64,000 bases of DNA from Sipunculus nudus. Lineage: Eukaryota; Annelida; Sipuncula; Golfingiida; Sipunculidae. The notes below the pieces were generated by a model. That model did not search any database and had not been told where the DNA came from. It saw nothing but the letters and a program-made list of their open reading frames with translations. The position numbers and the translations under genes were made by a program. How positions within the stretch are numbered: position 1 is the first letter of the stretch; the number at the start of each line of letters is the position of its first letter. Below, one piece after another: positions 35,513 to 48,194 of the stretch. The stretch is taken from contig CM049306.1 of assembly GCA_026874595.1 (NCBI GenBank), positions 57,852,019 to 57,916,018 on the forward strand, read 5' to 3'.

Positions 35513-36610
35513 GTTCACCTGTTCTACACACTTAACTTTAATAAGTACTGCTCACTATTTTTTACGATATGTTTACTTTACTAACGCACAGAGGAACAAG
35601 GATTTTTATTAGTAAATCAATAATTAAAGCAACACCATGGTTTCATGCTTAATAAAAAAAGATCCAGCTAGAGAAGGTTATTAAAAGACTAGTCTCGACC
35701 TGTAGTCAGAATTAAACATACCCATCAAGGGTGCCTTATTTTATTTAACTCCTCCAGAAAACCATGTATCTGACATATTTGTTGTGACTTTGCAACTTGT
35801 ATGCTCAAAACGGAATCGCGTGTAAGACAGGAATTATCGGCATTTAACATAAACTACGCCATTTTGAATGGCTATTTCGTCATTTTCAAACTGGAATTAG
35901 AATATGCTTGGGAAAACAACAACAAGCCGTGTAGGACAAAACAAGTATTTTAGACCACGCATTATTCGGCCGGTTTAAAACTTTTATAAAATTTGGACAG
36001 GTAGATATGATGTCCCCATGGATCTTTCACGTTTCACTATATGTTATATTCATGTCCCGAGTGCAAAGCCCTCGATCGAGCCTCTTTAAAATGAATTGAT
36101 AAATTTAAAAAAAAATGACAGATTCATAGTTTGGATGCAGCCTATCATGGTGTCTGTTCTTTGCAGTGTACACTAGTCTATTTTCTGGCATAAAATGTTT
36201 TCAGAGCAGTCGTTAATTACCATGCTGGCACAGTATAAACGGCAGTACTGGATGCAAGTACAAGTCTCTGACCATTAAATCATGGCGCGTCGTGAGGGGA
36301 GGAGGCTGGTCGTCTGCCATGTACGCCTGTTCTGTCACGCCTGTTTGACATTTAAACACTTGAAACAAGAAAAAGCAGGTAGACCCACGCAAGTTTTTGT
36401 ACCTCACACGCCCTTATTACAAAACTGGTTGTCGTAACACGTTGCCCTTCACTGAGATTACAGACACTTGACACAATGTTTTCAACGTGTAGTGGGCGAT
36501 ATTAGAAGTACTAACGCGCCCCCTTTTGAACAAAGGTCCCTTATCACAAAAGATGTCATTATCCTCTGATGTATGGATGTCGTAAAGAACATTCTCAATG
36601 AACGGTTAAA
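35513..36610. other. no gene recognised
   Basis: AT-rich sequence without persuasive exons or repeats. Confidence 0.35.
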
Positions 36611-38812
36611 ACAGAGACCCATGGGTCACGTGGCTCAGCTGACGTTGACCTTGAAGACAAAAATCTAAAATAATAACAAATGCATGGAGATAATGTCTGA
36701 GAGGAAAAGGTTATATAGGTCATGGTTATTTCATATACTAGGTCTGTATCAATTTTATAGAACGTTAACAGTTGCAACAATAACATAAAAACCTCAATGC
36801 ACAGGTGCAAGGACTTGTTATTTGGGGGGGGGGGGGATGGTTACAACATCTCTGCATTTACATACAGGTTATAAAATTTAATCCAACAGTGCTAACAGGA
36901 AAAAAGGTGATTCGCAATTGCCCTATAAGTAAAAATAAACAGACTTACAGGTAGACAACAAAGCTGACCACTTTATCTTCCATGTTGTTGAGCAGGAAAA
37001 TTATGAACAAATTATTGCATTAAATCCTATTTTCTATATTAAATATGTATATCAAATTGATTTCAAGTTTATAAGTTGTACACAATTGCGATATTACACA
37101 TCTGAATATATAAGTTGCTTTCAAATCTCATACATTAATAGATTAAATCCTTATACATACATCATATGAAAGTTATTTCAACAGTGCCTATAGGAAAAGT
37201 TCATAATTGATTTGTATTAAATGATAAACAGAGAGATGATGGACAAACAGAGCTGATCGCTTTATGTCCCATTCTCCTGAGACAAGAATATATGTTTCAA
37301 TTAGATATTTAAAAATTAAATCAATTTTACATTTCCAATAAAACTAATGTCCCCAGTGCACAGGTGCAAGGACTCAGTGGCCGGGGAGGGGGAATGGTGG
37401 GAATTACAACACCTCTGCATGTACATACAGGACAAACAAAGCCGATCACTTTTTAGTTATTTTCACTATTTTTTATACATTTCCAATATAACATATATAT
37501 CTAAATATATAAGTTGATTCACAATTCTTAATCATCGTTTATCCCTAATTGTTTTCAGAAAACACCACAGTATGCATAAAAATGTATTTAGTTTTCTATC
37601 ACACAAATATATCTTATAACAAAACAGGAATATATATGGATATAAACTTGATTTAGAATTCACAATTCTAATATGCGCCTTTATTTATACATATTTTTCC
37701 TCATATATTATCAATTAATGCAAACTGATGGGTTTAATTATATTTTAATTTGTTAAAATAGAAATCTGCATTATTATAAAATGCTACATTACCACATCAA
37801 GGGATCCTTGATAACTCCTTGAATTAGAATTAAAGAAAAGTTTTGTATATTGCAGTGGAAACAGCATTTCAGAGAAGTGAATATAGTTCATACAATGATA
37901 ATTACTGCATAACACTCGGTGGATGGGGGCGGGGGTGATCATATGAGTATAACTGTACACCTGTGTTAGCAGGGGATCTCCCCAGTGACACATTACAAAT
38001 GTGGTACCCTGGCATAAGCTGACCTCCAGTGACCAGAAGTGTGCTGCCTGCAACTTGACAATGCAAGTGAATACAATAGAGCCTCCCGAAGGATTCAATA
38101 GTTAGCCTTATTTTATTTTTTATTTTTTTTTATTTCAGATTTAAACAGATTGATTACTTAAGTGTCAACAGTATTGACAGCAAAAAAAAAAAAAGTGGTA
38201 AAGGTGAAAGTTGGGCACTATTTAAGGTATTGATTTTATATTAATGCTGGTAATTTTAAAAAATTACAAAAAAATTCAAATCTAATTTTGGGTATACTAT
38301 TGAATCTTGATTATATAAAGTTATATCCCTGAAAAAAAGTCTCTAGCTTCAACAATTATCATGTTAAGTGAGTGAATATCTTTCTTGATTTTTTACAAAG
38401 CGCATTATGTTCGGGCCCATAATATCAAGAAATAAAACAATACTGACCTTTTTTCTGTCATGTACATAGGGAACATATAAAGATATATTCAAGCCAAAGA
38501 GAAACAAAGCAGCTTTCGTGGTTTCGATATTAGGCAGTCTTGAAATGTAACCATTTTTTTAATGGAAAATTGAGGTTTTTCCTTAATTTCTCAAAGGAGC
38601 AAAGTCACAGTGACCCAGTTTTTGTTGGAGAACTTAGGGACATCTAACTGTATGTTGAATGTTGAATTCGTTAGTCAAACGGTTTTTAAAACGGGTTTTG
38701 TTAACGGACGGACTAACGGACGGCACGGCGGACGGACAGCTAGCCGGCCGGACTGACGACGGACAAAGGACCATCGCTATAGCTCAGATGACTTATAGTC
38801 AGCTGAGCTAAA
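36611..38812 (-). mobile_element. Helentron/Pearl-like non-autonomous element, copy 2
   Basis: Read on the minus strand, it starts at the hairpin 38780-38810 (14-bp arms with one mismatch around ATA) and continues into a tract of GTCCGTCC-type repeats. Then come modules shared with copy 1 (for example AGATGTCC, TTAGGCAGTC and GGGCCCRAACATAATG in either orientation). It ends at GTCAGCTGAGC (36632-36642, complement) plus the palindrome GACCCATGGGTC (36616-36627). The 5' hairpin contains GCTCAGCTGA, whose complement sits near the 3' end, a subterminal inverted repeat. Interior segments near 36797 and 37372 are themselves direct repeats (GCACAGGTGCAAGGACT). Flanks are T-rich with no target duplication. 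It encodes no protein. Confidence 0.7.
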
Positions 38813-39041
38813 ATGGAAGACAAAGCGTTTAAGAAAAACCCGAAAAGGGGGAAAAACTGGCACAATTCTTGATAAAATTAAAAGCACACTGGGCGATGTA
38901 GGGTCCTCAGTCGCTGTAAAGAGTATGTCAGCCGGCCTTAATTCGCAATGTCTTTTTGTCTGCTGAATATTAATGTCTCATAAGTTATAGAGAAGAATTT
39001 ACTAAGTGTCAAACTTGTAAATTGCATATAGACCTAAGAGG

Positions 39042-39361
39042 GGGCGTCAATAGGGGGGGGGGGGGGGTTACAGCCCCCCACGTTTTAGCAAAGGGGAGGG
39101 GGGGGGGGGTGTCAATGTAATCATCTACCCTGATATTCAGAGAATGATATTTATATATTGGAAATGAAATATGTTAATAATGAGAATTGTAGACTTTTCT
39201 ATTTCTGAGTTCCCTATGAAATATTATGTAACTAAAACTGGTTTAGAATAAACATATTCTGGAAACATAATACCTTATTAAAAAACTTAATCGTAATACA
39301 TGTATATGTAAAATGTGTCACACAGACGAAAGGTATAATATATATATATATATATATATAT
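39042..39361 (+). repeat. interspersed repeat ending in (AT)n, copy A
   Basis: From a G-rich start through GTCAATGTAATCATC, ATTCAGAGAATGATATTTATA and GTCACACAGACGA into an (AT)11 run, this matches 56225-56598 in order and orientation. After the AT run, GTCTGTGTG (39375-39383) is the inverse of CACACAGAC before it. Confidence 0.8.
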
Positions 39362-39413
39362 GCATATATTTATCTGTCTGTGTGTACAACTGGTTAGGTT
39401 TTGTGTTCGTCAG

Positions 39414-39560
39414 ATTCTGAAACACACCCACAGCGTACCGAAGCTTGTAATTACCCAGCGGCGTAGATATAAACGTAATGCAGAAAGTAGTGTTACTCGT
39501 TCAAATATGGTGGGCGTAAAGTGTTTCAATGCATATTACATAAACATGAGTATATTTGTG
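39414..39560 (+). CDS. candidate internal exon, function unknown
   Basis: The acceptor is GGTTTTGTGTTCGTCAG and the donor GTAAGG at 39561. The 147 bases are 49 open codons in phase 0 at both ends. The product is basic (TQRRRYKRNAESSVTRS). It abuts a dispersed repeat, so it may be part of a mobile element. No family is recognised. Confidence 0.25.
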
Positions 39561-40704
39561 GTAAGGAATCCACGGAATAAATAATATTTTGTAAGCACAC
39601 GCGTATGAAATGCTGACCGAGGGGGTTTCCTTGAAATGAAACAATTTTTTATTTTAAAGTTTGTAAGTTAAGACCAATAGTCCCGGCCATCTCGGTTCTC
39701 AACGGAAAAAAAGTTTGTTTAAAGAAGAAACGACTCTGGCGAGAGGGTGTACCAAATATTCAGGCTGATTGTGAGAGCTGATGGACGTCATCACGTTTCC
39801 GTTTTTATTTTGTCTCATGCGTCGAGAGCGGTCAGAGGCGTAAAACACTTGATACATGGGTGGTATAAAAAAAAGAAGGGAAACGATTGATCGTGTGAGT
39901 ACGCCCGGGGAGATGTTTTGTCTATAGGGTGACGATTAGTGAGAGACAAGTATTAAATATAACTGAACACCGTCAACACTGCCTGGGACAAGCACCAAAC
40001 ACTTCAGATGTGAGACTGTTATAGGCTTCAGAGGAAAGGCCTGACATTGCTAAAAGACATAGAAATTAGGCGACATTCTTATTTTGTGCCGTGTATATAT
40101 ACCCAAGGAAATTGGGTTGACACAAGATGGTCGTGTGAATTAAGAATGATGAATATATGACATATATTTCCGACAACTAGAAGGATTAACCTTGACAATG
40201 AGCTTTATTTTTTGTTTGTTTTAAGAGCATCTAATGCACGCTCGATAGGCCTACTTGTTTAATCTAAATATACAAATATTCCTATGTTATCGAGGATATC
40301 GCAACATGTCACCTTTCTGCATTATAAATACTTCACATTTGGCTATGCATTAATGAAGAAAAACAGGATTCAAAAGATGCAACCATTTTCAAAAGAAAAT
40401 GAGGTCAGGCAGGGCAGAAAATTCTATCTTCCCCCCAATGATGACAACCTAATGTTTCTTTCTTCGCAGTAAATTAAAACATTGGCGTGAATCCCGTAAA
40501 ACTGTGATCTGGATCACACTGCAAAAATAAATACCAGTCAATTGGAAAAAGCACGTCAAGGTTTGAATTGGTCCGCCCCGCTCCTTTTCAGCAGCCGCAA
40601 CCTTTTTTAAGGGTTTAAGACCAATTTTTGCCGCCTGAACCACCCTCCTTTTCCGGACCTAGGGACTTTTTATTAGGTTTAGACTTTAGTCCTCCTTGGT
40701 TTGA

Positions 40705-40732
40705 CCCCTCCTAAATCCTGTATACGCCCCTG
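40705..40732 (-). mobile_element. solo hAT-like terminus
   Basis: The minus strand reads CAGGGGCGTATACAGGATTT then AGGAGGGG. CAGGGGCGTA-CAGGATTT is a common animal hAT terminal inverted repeat. No partner end is visible nearby. Confidence 0.45.
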
Positions 40733-41074
40733 CTGGGGCCTAATTGTATACAAATAATGTGACTTGTTTTGAAAACAAATTCTAAATGTACACATAGCCA
40801 CTTCCGTATCTCGACCTGACTTATTAATAATCAATTGGCATTTTACGACATACATGAAGGAACCTACGTTGATTTGATGATGTTTTGAAGTAAATATTTC
40901 ACTCATTATATATATATTTTTTCATTTTAACCAAAATGCACCTGATATATCATGTCTAAGACTAGCCCATGGGTATGTTTATTGTATAATTTGTTTCGGT
41001 ACAATCGCATTGATATCGTGGACCCGCTTCAGCGCCAGACTCTTTGTTTGCAGATCTTTGTGCTATGTGCTATA

Positions 41075-41550
41075 TTAAGCCCCAGTCCCATATAGATGCC
41101 GGATCAACACGGATCATATCCAATGCGATCCGGCGTGTGAACCGTGTAGCCGCTGTGATGGTCCGCGGCGATCCCTGTTATAGTCCTGGAACGTCCGGGA
41201 AGGTCTTTGGGGATACGGGAGGCCAACACGGCAGTTTTGGGAAATTCAAAACTGCCATGTTCGTCCGTGATGATCCGGGGAGATGGCGACGTCCGGGGTG
41301 GTCCGTGTAGCCGCCGTGTAGGGTTCGGGGACAGTCGTAGCTCTGTCTTGACTGTCCGTGCGAGTCCTTGACGGTCCGGGATGGTCCGTGTTCATTCGGG
41401 AATGTCCGTGTCTCTGCCGTGTTGATCCGTGTTGGTCCGTCGCTCTGCCGTGACTGTCCGGTCCATGGTCATCCGTGTTTGTCCGGGTTCGTCCATGTAG
41501 CTGCCGTGTCGTTGGACGACCGTGGACGCTCGAAAACCCCAAAATGAGCA
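41075..41550. mobile_element. TTAA-type element built of GTCCGTG/GATCCG motifs
   Basis: It starts TTAAGCCCCAGTCCCATAT, close to the TTAAGCCCC start of the element at 33739. About 450 bases then contain dozens of imperfect GTCCGTG, GATCCGG and GCCGTGT repeats on a 10-20 base scale. No matching right terminus is seen, so the end point is approximate. The open frames on both strands reflect the biased repeat. Confidence 0.55.
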
Positions 41551-42204
41551 CGGATCATCCCTTTTCCTTGCTTATATTTGACTTGGGTTTTAGGAAATGG
41601 TAGGACTACTTGATTACTGACAGCTAATTAAATATCTTCTGTCACTTATGGACAGCAAGCTGATGTAGGGTGTTGTGGGTCTGAAGGTTAAGGTAAGCCA
41701 TATTGCACGCGGTCGTTTTGTGTGCATGTGGAGGACTTCAGCCAGAGCAAAGACCGGGCCCTGATGTGATTAGCTGGGGCAAATTGTTACGTCACAGGCA
41801 AAATTTAGAAGTGACTTAAATGTAGCAATACATGTTTTTTTTTATTCTTCCCTGATAATTAGGAGCTGACTGTGTCAGAAATACTAAGCTTTGGGTGAGA
41901 TCTAAATTTTTTAGTCACAGCGGATTTCACTGCCGAGATGACTGTGCTCATAGATGTGCAAATTATTTTTAAAAAAATCACACAACCTCATAATTTTTTG
42001 TGTGTAGAAAAATAAATAGAAAAAAAACTGTCTTTCCTCAAGGAATTGGGTTCATTTTATGTAAAATATATATTAATATTTTTCATATTTAGGCAATTGT
42101 GTTATATGATAATATGATGAGATTTAGAATACGTTTGCATGACCACAATTGGTTGCATGAAGTCCGCAGAAAAATAAATATGACGATCTTCATAGAGCTA
42201 TCGA

Positions 42205-42345
42205 AACATGCTGCATACGCATACGTAGGGCCTATATACACAAACGTCCCGCATACGCATTTATGGGATCACCTCAAGAGAATTTAATGTGTCCGATTGC
42301 CAACGCATATGTTCCGCATACTGCGTACAGCATACGCATATATGA
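42205..42345. repeat. scattered GCATACGCATA motifs
   Basis: GCATACGCATA or a close variant occurs about five times (near 42213, 42252, 42302, 42317 and 42332). It looks like a decayed inverted/direct repeat. The family is not recognised. Confidence 0.4.
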
Positions 42346-42845
42346 TATGCCATCTTTAAAGCCACAAAGAGACCAACCAAGATGCAATGTACAGTGCTTT
42401 GAACCACAGGACTATAATAAAAATAAATATTGCTGAATAAGGTCTAGTTTAATTAAAGACACACACGGGCCAAGGTGCACGCATGTATATTAATACATTT
42501 CTTTAATCTCTTTTTATACATGTACTGTCATATTAACCCGCCATGTTTCCTTTGCAACCCGTCAGTCACACTGGTTTGACCTTATTGACAGGAACTCGAA
42601 GCATCTTGACGGAAATCAACTAACAGCATCGTGGTCTGACGCATCTTCCTTCCGATCACGCTGATACGTCTGATGAAAAATAAACAAACACCGTGCCCAG
42701 AACAGAAATCAACACCTCGTGTCCAAAGCGTCTTGTGGTTCACTTGAGTAATAACCCCCTCACTCAGCCGTGTGCATAATTTTGACCAGTGCGCATGACT
42801 TATTTGGCACAATAATATAATTTCAAAGTCAAAAGCCTTTTACAC

Positions 42846-42855
42846 GCGCATGCGC
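42846..42855. promoter_or_regulatory. NRF1-like palindrome
   Basis: A perfect GCGCATGCGC. It may be a promoter site, but no transcript start is evident beside it. Confidence 0.25.
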
Positions 42856-42859
42856 ATAA

Positions 42860-44180
42860 ATTTTTTGCCCATACGGTCCCGTATTGTTGTCGTCTGCCGG
42901 TTGATTGTTTATATGTGACGTTTTTGGGCCCAAAAAGCACGTAAACCGTGTATGTACATAATATTGTGGTAGTCTGAACCTAAGACCATGGTGCTTTAGC
43001 GCTAAACAGTGGGCGCGGGTTAAAAAAAACTGTCAACAGTCATGGTAATTCTAGTTAGGGGTCAGTTTATTAATATGGATCAGTATAATAATTTATCAGT
43101 TTGAATCAATACATTATGTGGACTTGGATCGCGGTCTTTTATACATATTGTACGATTAATAAACATGCAAATGTCAATACAAAAAAAATTGTCTTGCATT
43201 CCCCAAAATTAGAGTGAAATCGTCGTTTGGAGGTTATATCTACGATGAAAATAAGTTTATTATTTATAAAATACTACTTTTGTTCTATTTGTTTTATTTT
43301 AAGCACAATATATATTATTGAGTTATTTTTCAGTAGTTAGATTCTGGTTAACGAAGGACAATGAAGTAAATGATAAAAAAACGACCTGTATTAGTTCTGG
43401 TATTGTAGAATTGATGACCAACTCGGTCCCTGATTTATAACGTTGAATGTCCTGGATTTCACAAACACACATACAATATACCATTTTTAATTATATTCAT
43501 ATCAGATACAACAGTAATTTATAAAAGTACACTCACTGTTCTTAACATTAATTAACATTAATTATGTTAAGAATATAATATCACTTTAATATGAAAGTCC
43601 TGGTTTGACATCGTTTGTGTTCGTAAGAACAATATCAAAATTGTCCTGATAGACACGACTATTGGTTGAATGTACCCCGTGCTGGATAACCGAGTATCCC
43701 CTGCTATCTGAGGATTCCCTGCTCACGGTGTAATGTGAGCCCTCACTTCTGTGGTTTTACATGGAGAGTGTTGAGTCTATAGATGTACGTAAACAGCCCC
43801 ATCTTCTGAGTGTCCAGTTCCTATGTTACTCGGTGCGCGATTTCCCATTAGGTCACTAGAGTGTGATGAAGATGCAACAAAAAAGAAAGAAAAAAAAAAA
43901 AAAGAAAGAAAAGAAAACAGTAAAAAAAATGAACAGAAAAAGTGACAGATTTTGCCGTGATGTTATGGCAGATAGCCCAGCCCAGTAAACGACGTTTTAG
44001 GTTTTACTGCTACTCGTGCTTAGAAAAAAAATGTAGCACTGGCCAAGAGGAACATTAAAGGAAACAAATCCCTAGACCTCACAGAAATTTCAGTAGTCCT
44101 TGTTTTTGTTTGTTTTATTAATAATGTATACACTCACAGCTCTACGGTGCAACATCAATAATTAAGTTCCCTGGTTTTGG
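42860..44180. other. no gene recognised
   Basis: AT-rich. It includes a palindromic ATTAATTAACATTAATTATG region near 43545-43575 and an A/G-rich run at 43879-43920. Confidence 0.4.
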
Positions 44181-44183
44181 TAG

Positions 44184-44355
44184 GATGTAGCGTATATAGT
44201 GGTTAAAGCGTTGGACTTCGCAGGTGAAGGTCCCTTGTTCGAATCCCACCGGTGCCTCAGTGGCATAATGATGTAATCCCGTTGAACCTCAGAGATTCGC
44301 TCTAATGGCTTACCGACAGGTTATGATCTCATTCCTAGCCAGTGCATATAAAACC
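44184..44355 (+). mobile_element. tRNA-derived SINE or tRNA pseudogene
   Basis: An A-box region TAGTGGTTAAAGCG (44198-44211) and a B box GTTCGAATCCC (44237-44247) are correctly spaced for a tRNA promoter. The acceptor stem does not pair, so this is a tRNA-derived element. The 3' sequence runs to the C-rich minisatellite at 44364. Confidence 0.55.
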
Positions 44356-44363
44356 TTGTCAAC

Positions 44364-44575
44364 AGGACAACTACCCCCAGGACAATTAACCCCCCCCCCG
44401 GACAATTTCCCCCCGACAATTAGCCCCTGGACAATTACCCCCCAGACAATTTAGCCCCCGGACAATAACCCCCTGGGACAACTACCCCTCCCCCCGACAA
44501 CTACCCCCCGGACAATTATCCCCGGTATAATTGCCCCCCCCCCCCCCGCACAACTACCCCCTGGACAATTACTCC
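44364..44575. repeat. GGACAATTACCCCC minisatellite
   Basis: About 13 copies of a 13-18 base unit GGACAA(T/C)TACCCCC with variable C-run length. The C-runs could form i-motifs, and the complement G-quadruplexes. Confidence 0.92.
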
Positions 44576-45002
44576 AATGGTATAAATTACACACTTTAAG
44601 TACAAGTTATACATTTAAATATATTCTATGTTGCTAATGAGTAGCACATAATGCCAAAGAAATTATTAAAGTTAATTGCAAACAAAAATAAAAAGAAAAA
44701 CCTGAAATCATAAAGGCTTAATCATAACATATCATTCATATCGTAAGGATGCCTTCTGCTCATAGACAGTGCTACTAACAGACCATGGACTTATATTTAA
44801 AAAAATAATAGAAAACACCTCCCCCGGCAGGAAGGATTGGTTGCTTAGGGTTGATGAGTATATTCCTGTGTAAATATTTTGGTCAAGATTTCAAAGGATT
44901 GGACTTTCTTAAGTAAACTCATCGCTCCCAAAAGCATACCCGTTGCGCCCAAGGACAAACCCATCTCCTATCGACCCCCTCCCCCACTTCGTTTTCATTA
45001 TA

Positions 45003-45187
45003 AACTTTATTTATTTTACATGGATTGTACAACTAATTATAATAACTAATACAAGGCACTCTCCATGGCTCTGATGTTGGCGCTCGGTAGTCAGTGAGGG
45101 TGGAGGAAACCGGAGGGCCCAGAGAAAACAACCGACCGTGGACGGGCAACTACAACCCACCCTCATAGCCACTCCGGGATCATTCGT
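45003..45187 (-). mobile_element. SINE fragment sharing the 24.7-kb SINE central domain
   Basis: On the minus strand it contains TTGTTTTCTCTGGGCCCTCC then GGTTTCCTCCACC. Its 3' part TTAGTTATTATAATTAGTTG then TACAATCCATGTAA matches the 24.7-kb SINE tail region. The tRNA head is truncated around the B box and bordered by a poly-T (plus strand) run. Confidence 0.7.
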
Positions 45188-46018
45188 TTTTTTTTTCTTT
45201 TTCGTCTGTTTGCGCTATTTAGTGATATTTGTGTATTATATTTATTTCCATAGCCGTACAGTTCATAACCCTATCATCGCTCAGATGCGGCACAGATTTT
45301 CTTACTCTTCTATATATATGGAAAACATCGAGTTAATTGTTCTGTTTAATCATGTCATGTCGGTAATTCGCATCTGATATATAATAATATTGGTTAATTT
45401 TATGCATTCAGAGGCCCAGAACAGTTATTCAATTAAGGTTTTGCTTTATTTACTTAGACCATCGTATCATTAGATGAACAAACTAAATAATAAAAAAACC
45501 CTTTATATATATTTTTTACAATATCATAATACCAAAAATGGGTTTTAAGAGCCAAATTGTTTTGGTGATAAGCTAATTATATTGTTCATTAGCAGGATGA
45601 GTCCAAACGCAAACGGAAGATCTTCCACACCGTGGAAGTGTAGTTTTCCCGCCACCGAGAGAGCGTTAATACCTAATCCTGTCAATGTTTTGCCGATGTA
45701 TAATTCTTTTTCTAAATTTCACATATTTACTTACATTTAAACTTATGTTAATATTCATGAAAAATCAGATAATTATACCATCTATGAAATCTTAAAAGTT
45801 ATCTAAACCCCTTGATTTAACCAAACAGCTAATAGAATAATTTAAAAAATTGGAAGAAATCAATTGACTACAAAAGATACAGAGAAAATACAAGCTAGGG
45901 AGTAACAATATGATGGCCGGTTCAAAGAGAAAAGAGACAAGTAAAAACTTATAGTAATTCATGTTTGTTTCTGGCGACGTGATCAGTTATGTCACCAACA
46001 CCCGGCGGCCCACGACGC

Positions 46019-46067
46019 CACGTGAACTGTCAGATGGTTTGCGTGAGGCTGCTTCCCCTATCACGTG
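46019..46067. promoter_or_regulatory. two CACGTG E-boxes
   Basis: CACGTG at 46019-46024 and 46062-46067 lie in a locally GC-richer patch. A GTGAGT donor-like site follows at 46121. This could mark a promoter with an untranslated first exon, but no transcript evidence exists. Confidence 0.2.
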
Positions 46068-46149
46068 AATCCATCCTTTTTCTTCTTGTGCATCAGACAA
46101 ACCCGTAGAAAGATTTGTTGCCGGTGAGTCACTACCGGCCATAGCCTGC

Positions 46150-46497
46150 TAATGTCTACAGTGAATAAATTTGTAAGAATTTTCATCTACACTGAATTAG
46201 ATTGTAATGATTAACATCTATACATAATCATATTGTAATGATTAACATCTACTTTGAATTAGATTGTAAGGATTAATATCTACACTGAACTAGATTGTCA
46301 TGATTAATATTTACACTAAATCAGATTGATAAAAATCTACAATCATTTTTTTAATGATTAACATCTACACTTAATCAGATTGTAATTATTAACATCTACA
46401 GTGAATCAAATTGTAAGATTAACATCTACACTTAATAAGATTGTAATGATTCACATATACACTTAATCAGTTTGTAATGATTAACATCTACATTTAC
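46150..46497. repeat. 31-bp minisatellite
   Basis: About 11 copies of ATTGTAATGATTAACATCTA followed by CACTTAATCAG, with substitutions and small indels. Confidence 0.93.
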
Positions 46498-46499
46498 AT

Positions 46500-48194
46500 T
46501 ATTTTACAATGAACCATAGTCAAAACAATAGAGAGGAAAATCTTCCAGTTTATGACCTTTTTACTTATATTCAATTTCATATATTAAGGGTCCTGAAAAT
46601 ACTATTTAATCCAGGCAGACAACGTCCTTCCCAAAATGTAGAACAGACCGGCGTAAACATATAGATATGACTCTAAAGCGGTAGCGTTTCGTTGCTATCA
46701 AGAAAATTATTCATGTGCCTTCTCAACACGGATCATTTCCATATGGCCTATTCAAATGTAAAAGAGAGTTATTGGGCAAGACTGAGTAAGAGTGGTTACG
46801 ATTAGTGGATGCGTGTATGAGCAGGGCTGGAGAGGTTAACGTCGTTTAGCTTCCGAAGCAGCTGTTCCCCAGTCTCTTCACTGTGACTATGCTGTATGTA
46901 TGACCAGCTCCGGCTGTGTGCGACTGCTACGCCCTTTATACTGTGTTAATTGCTTCAGTTGTCTCAGGAGAAGAAAAAATATGAACTGTTCCATTGACTA
47001 CAAGAAGGGAACTATTTGTACATTCCGAATGTAACAGTCGGCATGGGGTCAATTATGAAAATTAGATTAATCTACAAATGCAGTGTATTATATTTGAGAA
47101 AGCCAGATGTCAGGCCAATGATTGAACTAATATGTACGTCTCCTAAAAGGCTCTGCGAGTTAATTAGCAGATATGTGCGCTATGTGGGCATCCCTCTCAT
47201 CCCTCTCTACTCGAATGCACATGCAGTAAAATTGCAACCTACCAAGCATTGTGTTCTTTTAATTCTTTATCTTCATATACTATTTAAAGATTTTTAAACT
47301 CTTTCAATTATAAACCCCATGTGAAGTTTTGATATTTGAGATAACGCCAAATAGATTCAAGTATATTTGCGGAGCGATTTCCGATTCAGGTCCCAGTAGG
47401 ACACAGGTTTATTGTTTTAACAATGTCTGAAAGCACTCGTGTTTTAGAAATGTGTATATTTTAATTTCAGATGATAAAGTTTTAAAACCTCATATCAAGT
47501 TATCCTTTGTTCCCCAGGGGAAAGTTACATGAAATTTGGGACAATGACAACTAAATCATACCAAAATGATAATGCAAAAATAAAATATTTAAATACTATA
47601 AATTTGAACATAAAATGGTCCTTCCTGTATATGCGTTAGGAGAGAAAAACAATGTACTGGTAATGGTTGGCACGTTTCACCTGTTCCGTTTCCTATATAT
47701 ACTTTAACAATGTGCCAATCCATATGTTCACTTAAGTGTAATTTAATTAATAAGTAATCATTTTTAAATTTGAAATTTATTGACATATATGTTTTTATTA
47801 ATTTTGAAATATCCAAAATCATTACTGGTGAAAAAAGGCGCGCGGGCGTCTTATCATGCATACGTTTTAAGGAGAAGTGGCTACCGAAATTTAAAACCGG
47901 CAAAAGATTTGTCCGATAGATATCATCAGTAAATAATATTATATATTATCAGTTAAAAGCAATAAAAATTGAAAACCGATATATTTACTCTTTGTGTATA
48001 TAAAGCACAGTTTTAACAATAGCCAAGTCAGGAATGTTGGAAAAGTCTTAATGTTCTGCTAAACTATTCCTCCTTGATGTGGTGTTCCAGTGGTGTTCAG
48101 TGATGAGGTTCAAATCAGGTTGTCTGCGCACGCTGCAGACGTTTATAACTTTTGTCGGCATACGCACGCACGCACATCTATCACTTAAGGCGTT
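46500..48194. other. no gene recognised
   Basis: AT-rich sequence. A 93-codon frame at 47016-47297 lacks splice context and a recognisable product. This may include the 3' untranslated region of the minus-strand exon at 48195. Confidence 0.3.

Noticed and set aside
36956-37010. Minus-strand start (MEDKVVSFVVYL) with GTAAGT donor
   Set aside because: It lies inside the 36611-38812 element and recurs in diverged form at about 37250, so it is repeat sequence and not a gene.
46150-46497. CRISPR-like array
   Set aside because: Units are contiguous and diverged, with no unique spacers. It is an ordinary minisatellite in a eukaryotic genome.
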